NCBI GenBank assembly: GCA_003427395.1
Contig: BFEA01000104.1
Location: 106,476-134,798 of the forward strand
Reading direction: 5' to 3'
Origin: Chara braunii
Lineage: Eukaryota; Streptophyta; Charophyceae; Charales; Characeae
Length of the DNA: 28,323 bases
Numbering within the stretch: position 1 is the stretch's first letter; each line of letters starts with the position of its first letter. A model generated the notes under the pieces. That model ran no database searches and was not told the DNA's origin. It saw only the letters and a program-made list of their open reading frames with translations. This document shows, in pieces, positions 1-9,251 of this stretch. A program made the position numbers and the translations under genes.

Positions 1-243
1 GGTTTTCCAACAGATGCATCTGTAAATGTGCTTGGACGTACAGATGATTTAAATTAGGGCATGTTCATTCACGATGACCCGAATGTCAGAAGTGGGCCTC
101 ACTCTGAAGACTACTGGTGGCTTAAGTAAGAGATTAATTCCCCCTTTCCCCTCCCTTGGATGAAGATAGGCCCCGAGTCCATGTAAACAGCACAAAAGCC
201 TGGAAAATAACAAAGCAGCTGGGCGTGTGGGAATGCACACCAA
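1..243. other. Anonymous non-coding stretch
   Basis: No open frame with recognisable content and no clear repeat was found here. It runs directly into a family A repeat copy. Confidence 0.4.
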
Positions 244-512
244 AGTTGACTCAAGGCAGGGTGACCTGGGGGAGCAAGAGGTCTGGGGAGTTATGTCGAG
301 GGAGGAAGGCATAACCAGTTTGTCCTACATAGCTGATGCCGGGGGGTTTTCCCTGTAACTTAGGGGCATGTGGCTCATCGAGAGTGTCGAGGGAGGAAGA
401 CACTCTTTGCCATCTGAACCAGGCTGGTTGGTACTGAGGAAGTTTGTGTTGCTCTGTAACCCTAGCATAGGGAATAGGGGGGTATGAGATCAGCTGAGTT
501 CTGGTACGAGGA
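244..512 (+). repeat. Dispersed repeat family A, copy 1
   Basis: This copy shares an ordered series of blocks with copies near 8385, 10203 and, on the minus strand, 2188. The blocks are GGGAGTTATGTCGAGGGAGG, CCCTGTAAC, GAGGGAGGAAGACACT, GGTTGGTACTGAGGA, a CCCTAGCA block, GGGGGTATGAGATCA, and a terminal GGTACGAGGACT. Another GGTACGAGGACT follows at about 720, so the family may extend or be interrupted by the M-type element in between. No protein coding is apparent, and its class (SINE, MITE or LTR fragment) is unknown. Confidence 0.7.
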
Positions 513-513
513 C

Positions 514-536
514 TTTTTTTTTTTTTTTTTTTTTTT
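514..536 (+). repeat. Poly-T run (23 T)
   Basis: An uninterrupted T tract lies exactly between the end of family A copy 1 and the start of an M-type repeat. It could be the tail of a retroposed copy read from the other strand. Confidence 0.9.
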
Positions 537-705
537 GAAAACCAAGCTCCATCTATTGGTGAGGAGCAGCACCTGCTGGAAACCGGGTCCAGCATCCCAT
601 AGATACAAAAATCACACAACCATATCCTCACAAATTGGCACAAACTGGGAACCGGGCCCAGCGTCCCATAACAAGTACGTTCAGAAAACTCATCAGAAAA
701 ATCCA
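537..705 (+). repeat. Fold-back family M, copy 1 (two partial units)
   Basis: It contains AGCTCCATCTATTGGTG, then GAGCAGCACCTGCTGGAAAC, then GGGTCCAGCATCCCATA. A second partial unit with GGGAACCGGGCCCAGCGTCC follows at about 647. The same string of blocks recurs at 1105-1157, 1607-1666 (inverted), 21640, 22440 and 23605. The copy has no full inverted partner. Confidence 0.7.
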
Positions 706-898
706 TGAAAATGAGACTTGGTACGAGGACTAAACGCTTGGACTTAACGTTTTTTCGCTTGTTGAAAGGGAGGTNTAAACAGTAGGAGGTTTTAGTTAGG
801 ATCTTCTGTTTCCAGGTTTGGATTGTGGTTGGGTAGGTCATAGGCAGTTTTCTGAGAACTGTAGTTGTTTTTCATAGGTAATTGACTGATTGTTTTCC

Positions 899-1233
899 TA
901 GCCGAAGTTGGGTAATGGCCCCAGAATTTCAAATGTGTTACATATTCTCAGTTGTACTTCGAAGGGACGCTGAGACCGGTTCTCAGCACGTGATGCTCCC
1001 CACGAATAGATTGGAGCTTTTGTCCCCCCAAAAAAAAGGAAAAAAAAAGAAAAACCAGCTTCATATACGTTTTTTCTTTTTTTTTGGGGGGGGGACAAAA
1101 TGCGTCAATCTATATGTGGGGAGCAACATGTGCTGGGAACCCCGCCCACCGTCCCATTGAACAACATATCAGAGAACATAATTCAGATTCTGAACACATT
1201 TGAGTTACCAGGGCCATTGCCCGGCTTCAGCTA
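899..1233. repeat. Complete fold-back element of family M
   Basis: The two halves are imperfect inverted copies of each other, about 150 bp each, around an A/T-rich centre at about 1027-1085. The left arm begins TAGCCGAAGTTGGGTAATGG, and the reverse complement of the right arm begins TAGCTGAAGCCGGGCAATGG. Both continue through TCAAATGTGTT, a GGGACG block, CAGCACGTGATGCTCCCCAC (CAGCACATGTTGCTCCCCAC on the other arm) and a TTTTGTCCCCCC block next to the centre. The architecture is that of a MITE or fold-back transposon. No transposase is encoded, and I could not confirm a target-site duplication. Confidence 0.75.
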
Positions 1234-1436
1234 AAAGAAACCACACACTTTGGAACCAGACTGAGAAACTAGAAAAGAATTCCTGCAACCGCTCTGTTCA
1301 GGTCACCCACTGGTGCCCCCCAGTGGCTCCTCCCGGACCCTGACCAGACGAAGAGATACAGAAGGGGAAGGGGATCAGTTGGACTCCTACTCGCCTGCCC
1401 ATGGCGTCTTCAGATTAGGGACGGCTGGTTTGGTTC
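1234..1436. other. Anonymous non-coding stretch
   Basis: Nothing recognisable apart from a short hairpin, CCACTGG with CCAGTGG, at about 1308-1326. Confidence 0.3.
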
Positions 1437-1577
1437 TGGAGCCCAGAGCAGTCAATACTGGCAGGTTTTCTCCGGTTGTAGTCCTAAAAATCACTCTCCC
1501 TAGTTCATTCCAAATGTCCTGCTCAGTCAATCCCCTGTATTCCAGGGTAATCAATGCTCGCAGTATTGTTTTCTGAG
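1437..1577 (+). repeat. Repeat family E, copy 1
   Basis: The block TCAGTCAATCCCCTG, then TTCCAGGGTAATCAATGCT, recurs as TCAGTAAATCCCCTG, then TTCCGGGGCAATCAATGCT, at about 10630-10673. The part before it (GTCAATACTGGCAGGTTTTC) resembles the downstream part of the second copy (CAATGCTGG, then GAGGTTTTC), so the unit may itself be duplicated here. No coding potential is evident. Confidence 0.5.
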
Positions 1578-1606
1578 GTTCTATGATGTTCCCTGATTAC
1601 ATTTTG

Positions 1607-1666
1607 TATATGGGACGCTGGACCCATTTTCCAGCAGGTGATGCTCCCCACCAATAGATGGAGTCT
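1607..1666 (-). repeat. Fold-back family M, copy 3 (inverted partial)
   Basis: GGGACGCTGGACCCATTTTC, then CAGCAGGTGATGCTCCCCAC, then CAATAGATGGAG, is the reverse complement of the motif string at 545-603. Only one arm is present. Confidence 0.7.
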
Positions 1667-1722
1667 CTCCCCGGGTGGTAGTGGTGTCTGCTCTTATCAG
1701 CACCACTAGCACCGGTGGGGGT

Positions 1723-1726
<4 letters not shown>

Positions 1727-1765
<39 letters not shown>
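1727..1765 (+). repeat. Poly-A run (39 A)
   Basis: A pure A tract separates the sequence after family M copy 3 from family D copy 1. It is compatible with a retroposon tail, but no element body was identified immediately upstream. Confidence 0.95.
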
Positions 1766-1767
<2 letters not shown>

Positions 1768-1779
1768 GGTCACCCCGCC

Positions 1780-1892
1780 AAGATGGTGATGGGTGATGGT
1801 CCTGTGTGGTTAACGGTAGGGTACGAGGGGGGGGTGGGGATGTGCCAGGGCAAAAGATGAGAGGAAGGGTGGGTAGGGTCTTCAGAGGGCTT
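1780..1892 (+). repeat. Repeat family D, copy 1
   Basis: GATGGGTGATGGTCCTG, then TGGTTAACGGTAGGG, a G-rich block, GATGAGAGGAAGGGTGG, then GGTCTTCAGAGGGCTTCA. The same order recurs at 25838-25925 (GATGGGTGATGGTCCTG; GATGAGAGGGAGGGTGG; GGTCTTCTGAAGG). The nature of the element is unknown. Confidence 0.6.
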
Positions 1893-2187
1893 CATTTGGA
1901 CAACCGAGTGGCCGAGTAATGTGGGTGACTGTCAGTATCCCACCTCTACAACAACCTGGGCTTAAAAAGAAGAAAGAAAAAAAAAGAGAAACTAGAAAAG
2001 CATTCTAAGATATCTGTCAACCACCAAAGCAAACTTGAGGCTAACTCCGACCGCTATGACAACCCGCTCTTTTGCTATCTTATGATGAACCTCAAATCTT
2101 TGTCACGTAGGAGCTTTTCGCCCGAAACCAAAGTGTCTTGGTGCTAATCAGCAGCCTAACCCTAAGCCTACCTCAGTCCTCGTCTCC

Positions 2188-2475
2188 TTGATACCCAGTC
2201 TCTGCCAGCTCTCACACCCCCAACTGCTAGGCTACAGAGTAACGAGACCCACTCCAGAAATCCCCCACCTGCTAGGCTACAGGGCAAAGCGGCCCACCCT
2301 GGCTCTGACCAATATCGTCTAGGTACCAGCTCCCAACGGACACTGAAGTGTCTTCCACGTTTGACAACTCCCCAGACCTTTCTAACCGGCCTCATGCCCC
2401 CATAGAGTTTGGGTTACAGGGCAGCGTGACCCAACCCCGGCACCGACCAGCATCGTTCTGGCCTCGTCCAGTCGT
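2188..2475 (-). repeat. Repeat family A, minus-strand copy with internal repeats
   Basis: Read on the minus strand this gives GCTGGTCGGTGCCGGGG, CCCTGTAACCCA, GGGGCATGAGGCCGG, TCTGGGGAGTTGTC, then GGAAGACACTTC. This is the family A block order seen at 8385-8690. Related sub-units with CCTAGCAGGTGGGG follow at about 2260-2290 and 2220-2235. The family is therefore built of a subunit of roughly 60-130 bp that can be iterated. Confidence 0.6.
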
Positions 2476-2480
2476 GAGCC

Positions 2481-3789
2481 TCTGGAACCAAAGGCATCAG
2501 CAGACGTCAGGCAAGGTGCCTACCATCACCTGACTGCGCCTCCAAGGCATCCGGCTCCCCCATGCACCGATTACGATCATCCCCTCATCTACTCATCCCG
2601 ACCCAACTCCGACAAGACTTACCACGGCGTATCCACCATCTCCGCAGCTGCTGTGCCCTAGGTTCCGTCCTAATGGCTAACCCCTTCACCACAGGACGTG
2701 TTTCAACCAAACCTACGACTTCCCCATCCAGAGAACTTTCAAGAAAACCACCACCAGTGCAGTCTAAGGAACAGATAAAACATGACTCGGATACCAAAGC
2801 TTCGAGAATTTGCTCAGAAAACAATCTTCTAAGAGAGCGCCCTCCTTCCACAAGAAGAGGGAGCAGGAGGGAAAAAGCAACCCCTCTGCTTTAGTAAATC
2901 TGGCGTTTGTCCAGAACTCGAGTACACATGAACAACTCCCAGCATAACCCGTGTAATTGCTCCTTCCCTCAAAATAACAATTTAAACCCCTGTCCTTTCC
3001 CTGCCTCCACCGGGAGGCGCCCTCTCACCACACCGGCTCCTGTTCGGAACAGCCCTCTATGCAGTCACTTCCGCTCCCTCTACGGTTTACAATTCCCCCT
3101 AGAGTATCCCCCCAGAGTATTCCCCCGCAGAGCTGAAGCTCCCCCTGTCCCACCCCCTCCAAGTGAAACAGCCCTCTCTACCTCTCATCCTGCTGTAAGC
3201 AGCTCCCCTTGCCCTCCTCCCCACCCGCCATGACTGATCCAACCCAAAATCAGCCTGGCCCAGAACACGACAAACCCTCAATAGCGCTCATCCCCTGTCT
3301 AGTATGACACCTCTCCCACCTTGTGAAACCCTCACAGGGAGGGGCTCCATCCCTGAAGGACAACGCCACAGCGCCACACAACGAGACTGAAATGTGTAGA
3401 ACACAGTCCCATTCTTAGAAGAAATCTAGATGGCGGCGGCGAGCCGCAGCGGATCACTAACGCAAGCAGCGCTATTCGAGTACTGCCTGCATGCTAGAAC
3501 CTGCTGCCGGAGTGGCGCAGACACTAGGGGCAGAATGCATGCATGGGCGTGGGGGGGGATATTAGTCTACCGGGGGCGATACCAAGCCACCGGCCATAGC
3601 TGACCTTGGTCGGATGTTACCGGCAATCCCCGTGATTTCGAGATAGGATGGAGAAGCTAGTGTGGCCAAACACGGGGCAGGGTTTTGACGCCGTCAACAT
3701 ACCATACATGAAACTTACATAGCAGATATGTAACCCGATCGGGAGGGGGCATCCCCCCTGGTCTATAGATATGGAGCCCTATTTAAATT
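2481..3789. other. No gene recognised
   Basis: This is pyrimidine-rich sequence (many C and CT tracts between 2530 and 3240) with short open frames of proline- and serine-rich composition that look like composition artefacts. The part from 3420 to 3780 holds a GC-rich patch (GGCGGCGGCGAGCCGCAGC) and an ATTTAAATTT palindrome at about 3782. I saw no domain, intron chain or repeat match. Confidence 0.4.
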
Positions 3790-3970
3790 TTGTTGGGCTC
3801 GTTTCTGGTCGGGGTGAGTGAGTGTGGAACTGAGTGGAACAGTGTTGGCCACTGTGAGTTATGTGTAACGGGATGGAGACAGGAAGCTCAGTGGAGAAAA
3901 GACTGGCGGATTGATGATATGGAAGCTTTGCTACGGTTCGTTCTATCTTCAGGCTTTGAATTCCAAATAG

Positions 3971-4345
3971 GAGTGGAATCGTGCGTGGGCCTGTAGGTTG
4001 GCAACCCTGCTTTTGTCTTGTTGCTGCCAGCTCTACTTTGTGCTGAATGGGAAGTTCAACATGGTTTTGTTGACTTCCTATCGGCTGCTGTTCATGGAGA
4101 TCTAGCTCTAGACTGTGCCTGAAACAGGAGCGGAATCGTGCGTGTGGAATCGTGCGTGGGTCTGTAGGTTGGCAACCCTGCTTTTGCCTTGTTGCTGCGG
4201 GTTCTACTTTGTGTTGAATGGGAACTTCAACATGGTTTTGCTGACCTCCTATCGTCTGCTGCTCATGGAGATTGTGAGGCCGTTCTGCGCACCTGTCGAC
4301 TGGAGTGGGAGTGCTCGTGGGAATATGGGTTGGCGACCCTGCTTC
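3971..4345 (+). repeat. 171-bp tandem duplication with a decayed third unit
   Basis: Unit 1 starts at GTGCGTGGGCCTGTAGG (3981) and unit 2 at GTGCGTGGGTCTGTAGG (4152). The ends TCGGCTGCTG and TCGTCTGCTG sit at 4081 and 4252, so the period is exactly 171. A shortened third unit (GTGCTCGTGGGAATATGGG, then TTGGCGACCCTGCTTCGA) begins at about 4308. The period is divisible by three, and open frames run through the second unit. No protein family is recognised, so I do not call a gene. Confidence 0.85.
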
Positions 4346-4988
4346 GAACTGTCCCCGGCACTCCGGCGCTCCTGCCTTTTATCGTTATTTTGGCAGTCTT
4401 GAGGTGTGCTTGGACTTTGTTCTGTCGTTGCATCACTGCTTCATTAGTTGGTTGTGCCTTTAGGAATCTCTACGGTTTTTTTGTAGTTTCGGTTATTTCC
4501 TCTGTTTGGTTTACTCTGTCCTGATAATGAAGAAGTTTGGGCTCTTCAACTGCGTTATGGTGGATTTGGTTGATAGGAACTTCGCAACTGGGTCTTTTCT
4601 TGGTACTAGGTTTCTGCCCTTTTTGGTTTACTTTTCCCCTGGGGGTGAAGAGTCTTACTGTCGTGGAATTTGGGTAAGCTGGACAGAGGATGAATCTTGA
4701 GCCGCTAGATTGGTTTGCTAGGAATGGTGTTTTTGTCCCCGGGATTTGTCTAATTCATATTACTTTTGTCCTCTGTAGGTTGTAGGTTAGATTACATTTT
4801 TAGGTCAACTTGTTATGTTGTGTTTTCGGCTTGGTTTCCAATAAAATGCGGAGCGTAGGTAGAGAGATGGTGGGCGGTGGAAGATCGTAGTTGGGTCGTT
4901 TGATTTTTGTCTTTGGTTGGATCTCCATACTGTAGTTTCCTTTCTTATACTCTTACATCCAGTTCATTTGGTGCTTGAATCGTTACTT
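4346..4988. other. No gene recognised (T/G-rich)
   Basis: T- and G-rich sequence with only short frames of hydrophobic composition and no repeat partner elsewhere in the window. Confidence 0.35.
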
Positions 4989-5107
4989 TGATGTAAGGGA
5001 TGCCGGGCCCGATTTCCTGTTGGTATAATAAAAAGGCAGCCAGGGTATGAACCGGGCTGGAGTGCCCGGATCATACCTGAAAGGTTGGCCCTCTTTTTGA
5101 CCAAAAA
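4989..5107 (+). repeat. Hairpin-bearing repeat H, copy 1
   Basis: It starts TTGATGTAAGGGATGCCGGG, has an AT-rich middle (TATAATAAAAAGGCAGCC), then a hairpin whose arms are GTATGA-acc-GGGC and GCCC-gga-TCATAC, and ends in an A-rich stretch. A second copy lies about 309 bp downstream in the same orientation. Confidence 0.75.
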
Positions 5108-5298
5108 AACAGAAAAAACACACAAGTAAGACTAAAAGAGGGGGCCGACGACCCAGACCCCTGCCGCGTGGGAGGTAGGGCGGATACGCAGGGTCTGGTG
5201 TTTAACAGAGGATGGATGATTTTGTTACTGGCAATGTTTACAATTAGGGTTTTTTTCATACTGTTTTTCTTATGTTCGTTTTGTTGAACCTTTTCTAT

Positions 5299-5421
5299 GA
5301 TGTGAAGGATGCCAGACCCGTTTTCCGGCTTTTATAATTCAAAAGCAGCCATCGTATGAACCAGGCCGGGCCGGAGTGCCTGGATCATACGACATTTGGC
5401 TGCCAGTGTTAAAAAAAAAAA
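5299..5421 (+). repeat. Hairpin-bearing repeat H, copy 2
   Basis: GATGTGAAGGATGCCAGACC, then TATAATTCAAAAGCAGCC, then a stem that is longer than in copy 1. GCAGCCA-TCGTATGA-CCAGGC pairs with GCCTGG-TCATACG-TGGCTGC around a GC-rich loop. A run of 11 A follows, as in copy 1. The two copies differ at many positions, yet the stem persists. Confidence 0.75.
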
Positions 5422-5544
5422 GGAAAAAAAAAGCTGACTTTCAATTATAGACTGTTATGAGTCTAATGACAACACCAAAATAAGAAAACAAAATGAGCAA
5501 CTTCCACTCAGGATATAGTAGAACAGAAGGATTCGAATACGAAC

Positions 5545-6508
5545 TTGAAAATCATTTGGAAACCACTTTTTACTAAGTTTCTAGAGATCAGAGGAAACTC
5601 TGATTTACCAACATCATGGAGGCCTAAGCCCCTTCCTGGTCCACAACCACAACTTTACCTTCCCAAAGGGGATCAGGGCAATCAAGGGATAGAGCTGACA
5701 GAGAAGGTAAGGGATGAAACTGCTGATGGGGATATCAGCTCAGGAAAGTCTCCCTCAGCACTATTGCTGAATGGACAGGATAGGGTAAGTGTTTCAGGCA
5801 CATCAGATTCAGTGGCAAGAGGGGAAGGGACTATGGCAGGAGCAATATCAAACAACTCTCATCCTTCCCCTCCATTATTGCTGTCTGCAGACCACATGGG
5901 AGTTCAATTGCTTACTCTTGCCCACTCAGCACAAGACCCATTGTTTATGTTATCACAGCGAACAGCTGATGTGGACAAGAGGGCTTTGGTGGTGATATCA
6001 ACACCCTCTCCATCAGTGGAGATGGGGGAACAGCCTCAGGATGAATCTGAGCAGAGAAATCAGACTTTCATCAAGTAACTAACTTAGTCTTGTCAAAAAA
6101 AAAGACAAAAGCAACTGCCAACTAGTAAGCAGAAAAACCAGAAAAAGTGGTACAACTGCGAGACGCTCTACCTCGTACAGAAAGAGAGCAGCCCACTATA
6201 GTTTTGAATCGGACCACACTGATGAGTCAGACCCTGATGACAACAAATGCGAAGGGGATGCAGAAGATACACAGATCTCAGAGGTACCCCAAGAGGTAGT
6301 AAATGTAAGGCATTTGGGACAGATGGAAAGGGTCTCTCAGGAACCCGGGGAACTACAGTCGGGGGGGAAGTCATGTGATACGCAGCAGGGTGGAACAGTT
6401 GCTGATCCCTTTCAGGAGGCGTTTGGTCCCGCTCATAGAGATATAGACCCTCCCTCTCAGACGGAACATGTTCCATCTATCTCAAATACAGATGCACAAA
6501 AAGAATAG
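5545..6508 (+). pseudogene. Degenerate ORF1-like fragment of a LINE (tentative)
   Basis: An open frame at 5545-6078 encodes 177 residues rich in Ser, Gln and Pro with no domain I recognise. After one frame change near the A9 run at 6095, a second frame (about 6084-6508) encodes a basic patch, then an acidic stretch (ESDHTDESDPDD), then DPFQEAFGPAHRDID. The last piece resembles DLFEDAFGPTPMEIE in the ORF1 of the LINE at 12011-12055, with the same hydrophobic-acidic-AFGP-acidic pattern. I infer that this is the remnant of a related retrotransposon ORF1 without its ORF2. The alternative is an unrelated low-complexity gene, and the first frame has no matching counterpart in the other copy. No RT or endonuclease sequence follows before the GC-rich region at 6600. 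Confidence 0.4.
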
Positions 6509-6599
6509 ATCGAGATGTCACCGGTTACACCAGAAGCTCTGATTCCAGAGGACCAAAAATTTGATCAGTTGGCAAGATACAAAATGAAAAGTGTTTGAG

Positions 6600-7018
6600 T
6601 GCCCCTAGGCCGATGACCAGCCGTGGGGTGCTATGGCGCAGGAGGCGTGGCTGATGTGGCACACTCCCGCTGATCGCGCGAGGCGTGCACTACTACTGGT
6701 ATGGACACGGTCTTCCGGGGGGGGGGCAGACATTGCTGCCGGGCACACATGTGCGGCGGATGGGGGCGGGGAGCATGCACAGTTGGCAGAGCGCACAGGC
6801 ACGCCGGGAGGGACAAGCAGCTGTTATTGGCGGCATGGGCGTGGGCTTCTAGCGGATTTTGTGCTCGTTGCTGGTGGTTGCGCAGGCGTAGCTGGGGATG
6901 TATGTGTGCAATGGTGGCTGGAGTGCGGGCGTGGCGGGCGGTGTGTGGATGCACACATGCTATACCGGGAGCGCTGCGCCCGACCGGACTGCCAGTGAGA
7001 CTACCCGGTTGACGCGGG
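6600..7018. other. GC-rich non-coding block
   Basis: Abrupt change to G-rich sequence with many GTG/GCG words. Long open frames exist on both strands simultaneously, which is expected of this composition and is not evidence for a gene. Confidence 0.4.
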
Positions 7019-7198
7019 GGCGCTTGCACGTTGGCATGGGCGGCGGGTGGAGTCGTGGTGAGACGACGCTGGAGGAGTGGCGCGGTGGTAGGAGAGGGCG
7101 TGATGAGGTGCGCTTGCACGTTGGCATGGGCGGCGGATACAGTGGCGGTGAGGTGATGCTGGAAGAGTGGTGCGGTGGCGGGAGATGCCGTGAAGAAA
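7019..7198 (+). repeat. 90-bp tandem duplication (two units)
   Basis: CGCTTGCACGTTGGCATGGG occurs at 7021 and again at 7111, giving a period of 90. The units diverge mildly in their second halves. Since 90 is divisible by three, a plus-strand frame reads two 30-residue units, each opening RLHVGMGGG. Confidence 0.85.
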
Positions 7199-8037
7199 AG
7201 TACGTCTTCATAGTCGGCTTTTTGAGGTGTGAAGGTCGGCATGAGCATCATGGGGAGTGTTGCGGCGAATCATCGGTCTTCTTCCTCTTCTTCAGTTGCG
7301 TTTCATATCGATGGCTGTCCTAATGATCTACTCGACTTCTGTCCGCTCAGTCTATAGTCCGGAAGGTAAGCCTACCTAAGTAAGTCATGGTTGGGTGGAA
7401 GAGGCGACGCGGTAGGTGAATCCCTTCCCTCTTCCTCAGCTGTTACAGTACGGTAAGTGGTTAGTTAGGGTGTTTTTTGGACCCCCTGTGGCGACTTGTC
7501 AAAAGGCTTGGCGAGGGAGTGCCACACCGTTTTTGTTTCCGAGAGGGGATTGAAGATGACCGTTTATGTCTTTGGTGCTAGTCCTGCCTTGAGCTTGAAA
7601 AGCTAGCAGTGGGAGGAAGGGAGTCCTTCCTCCCCCAAAGGCGCCGGGGTAGGGTTCGAGGGGCGGGAGGAAAGTGGTGGGGTGAGGAAGAAGGGATAGG
7701 AGGCTGTTTTGTTGATTTGGAATTTCACCCACGCGTGGCTTTGAAATCCACTAATGCCCTTGTAACCAACTTTTTAATCATGTTGTTTTCCATGGATAAT
7801 AACTTGGGATTTTGATTCATGATCCTCGATTGTTTTTTTTCTAGGCTGATTGACTGGTATGATCTTGTACTTGTTTTCGTTCGATGATCAACTCGATATT
7901 TCTTTTTTGTTTCTTTGATAATTCTTGATTTCGCGCGTAGTGATTTTTTGCGCAACTCTCATTCAAGAGTATGTTCCTTGCCATATAGTTTGTTCTCTTC
8001 ATCAATGATCTTAACTACGGTTTGGACTATTTCGTGA
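7199..8037. other. No gene recognised
   Basis: A short G-rich zone (7600-7700) is followed by AT-rich sequence from 7720. No repeat partner or coding region can be supported. Confidence 0.35.
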
Positions 8038-8217
8038 TTTCAGATATTCGTGAGTCCACTAATGGACATTCTAGATGAATTTCTTAAATCACTTTTTCCA
8101 ATTCTAAATTCCAGAACTTCAATATGGTTTCAGATATTCGTGAGTCCACTAATGGATATCCTAGATGAATCGTCTTAATCGCTTTTTCCAATTCTAAATT
8201 CGAGAAGATGGTTCAAA
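8038..8217 (+). repeat. 90-bp tandem duplication (AT-rich)
   Basis: CAGATATTCGTGAGTCCACT lies at 8041 and 8131. The units share CTAATGGA, CCTAGATGAAT or TCTAGATGAAT, and TTTTTCCAATTCTAAATTC. The period of 90 equals that of the unrelated GC-rich pair at 7019, which I take to be a coincidence. Confidence 0.85.
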
Positions 8218-8384
8218 TAGATTTCCCAAAATTCGTTCCTGATTACCAATTTCCAAAAGTAGCCTTCTAAAGGATTTTCTATTCGAAAAAATCAGGGGGG
8301 GGAAGCTAGAATTGGAGGATGGAAGGTAAAGGGGTTCTCATCAGAGGAAGGTTGTCGGTTAGGGTAAGTAGGTTAGAAGGACGG

Positions 8385-8690
8385 TGCTGGGACGACACAA
8401 GACGGTGCTGGAGCTTGTGCTCTGTGACCCAGGGGGAGCTTGAGGCCTGTGAAGTTATGTCGAATGCATAACCAGACCGTCCGATGTGGTCGGCGCCGGG
8501 GTATTGACCCTGTAACCTGTTTAGGGGCTTGCCGCTCAGGGAATTGTCGAGGGAGGAAGACACTTCCCGTCCGTCAGAACTAGGTTGGTCGGTACTGGGG
8601 AGGGTTGTGGTGCCCTGTTACCCTAGCAGAAGGGGGTATGAGATCAAGTGAGTTATAGTACGAGGACTGAAAGCCTGGACCGACACTCCG
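8385..8690 (+). repeat. Repeat family A, copy 2
   Basis: Most complete copy: GGTGCTGGAGC, CTGTGACCCAGGGGGAGCTT, GAGGCCTG, GTTATGTCGA, CCCTGTAACCTG, TGTCGAGGGAGGAAGACACT, GGTTGGTCGGTACTGGGGAG, GGGGGTATGAGATCA, TACGAGGACTGAA. The order matches copy 1 block by block. Confidence 0.75.
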
Positions 8691-8884
8691 TCTGTTGAGG
8701 GGGGGAGTTTAGGATAGTAGGCAGTTTTAGTTTCGCCCCCCCCGCTCTCTTAAATCTCATAAGGAAAATCTCAATAAGAGTTGGTTGTTTGGTGGTCTTG
8801 GAATGTTTTTAGGACTCTGGGATTCCTACTAACTTGTCCTAAGGTGGCTTCGACGCTGTTATACTCAGTGATCTGCGGTTGTTC

Positions 8885-9120
8885 GATGCCAGACCGACGC
8901 TGGCCGGTGCTGGGGAGTTGCCCTGTAACCTGCAATGCAGGAGCGTGAGGCCTGGTAGAGAGATCTGGGGATGCTTTGGGGAGGGCATTCCACGGGACAT
9001 CCAAGGGTTGCTGCCGGGATGACGCTGGTCGGAGCTGGGGTGAGTTGTGTTGCCCTGTAACCCAGCAGGATGTGGGGGTGTGAGGCCTGGAAGAGCTCGG
9101 TAGGGAGTAAGACAGTTTTG
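8885..9120 (+). repeat. Repeat family A, two tandem subunits
   Basis: Two subunits about 127 bp apart each read GACGCTGG(C/T)CGG, GCTGGGG, GTTG, CCCTGTAACC, then GTGAGGCCTGG and AAGAG or TAGAG. They correspond to the 5' part of family A only. The 3' part (GTCGAGGGAGGAAG through GGTACGAGGACT) is missing here. Confidence 0.7.
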
Positions 9121-9251
9121 GAGGACTTTGGAAGGGTTTGTGAGGGATTTCGACGTTTTTGGAACATTTGCATGACCTCTGCGGCCTATTCTCATGCTCT
9201 ATGAATTACTGTAAGTGTTCTTAGGTACTTTAAAAAGAGAATAAGGTGGGT

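Noticed and set aside
4189-4524. 111-codon hydrophobic plus-strand frame as a membrane protein
   Set aside because: It lies mostly in the second unit of the 171-bp duplication and downstream T-rich DNA; no family match and a competing frame in the same region.
6075-6124. A 50-bp intron (GTAACT...CTAG) joining the 5545-6078 frame to the next one
   Set aside because: None of the acceptors tried keeps the acidic AFGP frame open; a simple frameshift at the A9 run explains the break better.
6631-7251. 206-codon minus-strand frame rich in Pro, His and Ala
   Set aside because: It arises from G-rich plus-strand composition; plus-strand frames are open over the same bases, and no domain is visible.
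8038-8217. CRISPR-like direct repeats
   Set aside because: Only two 90-bp units with no spacer pattern, in eukaryotic repeat-rich DNA.
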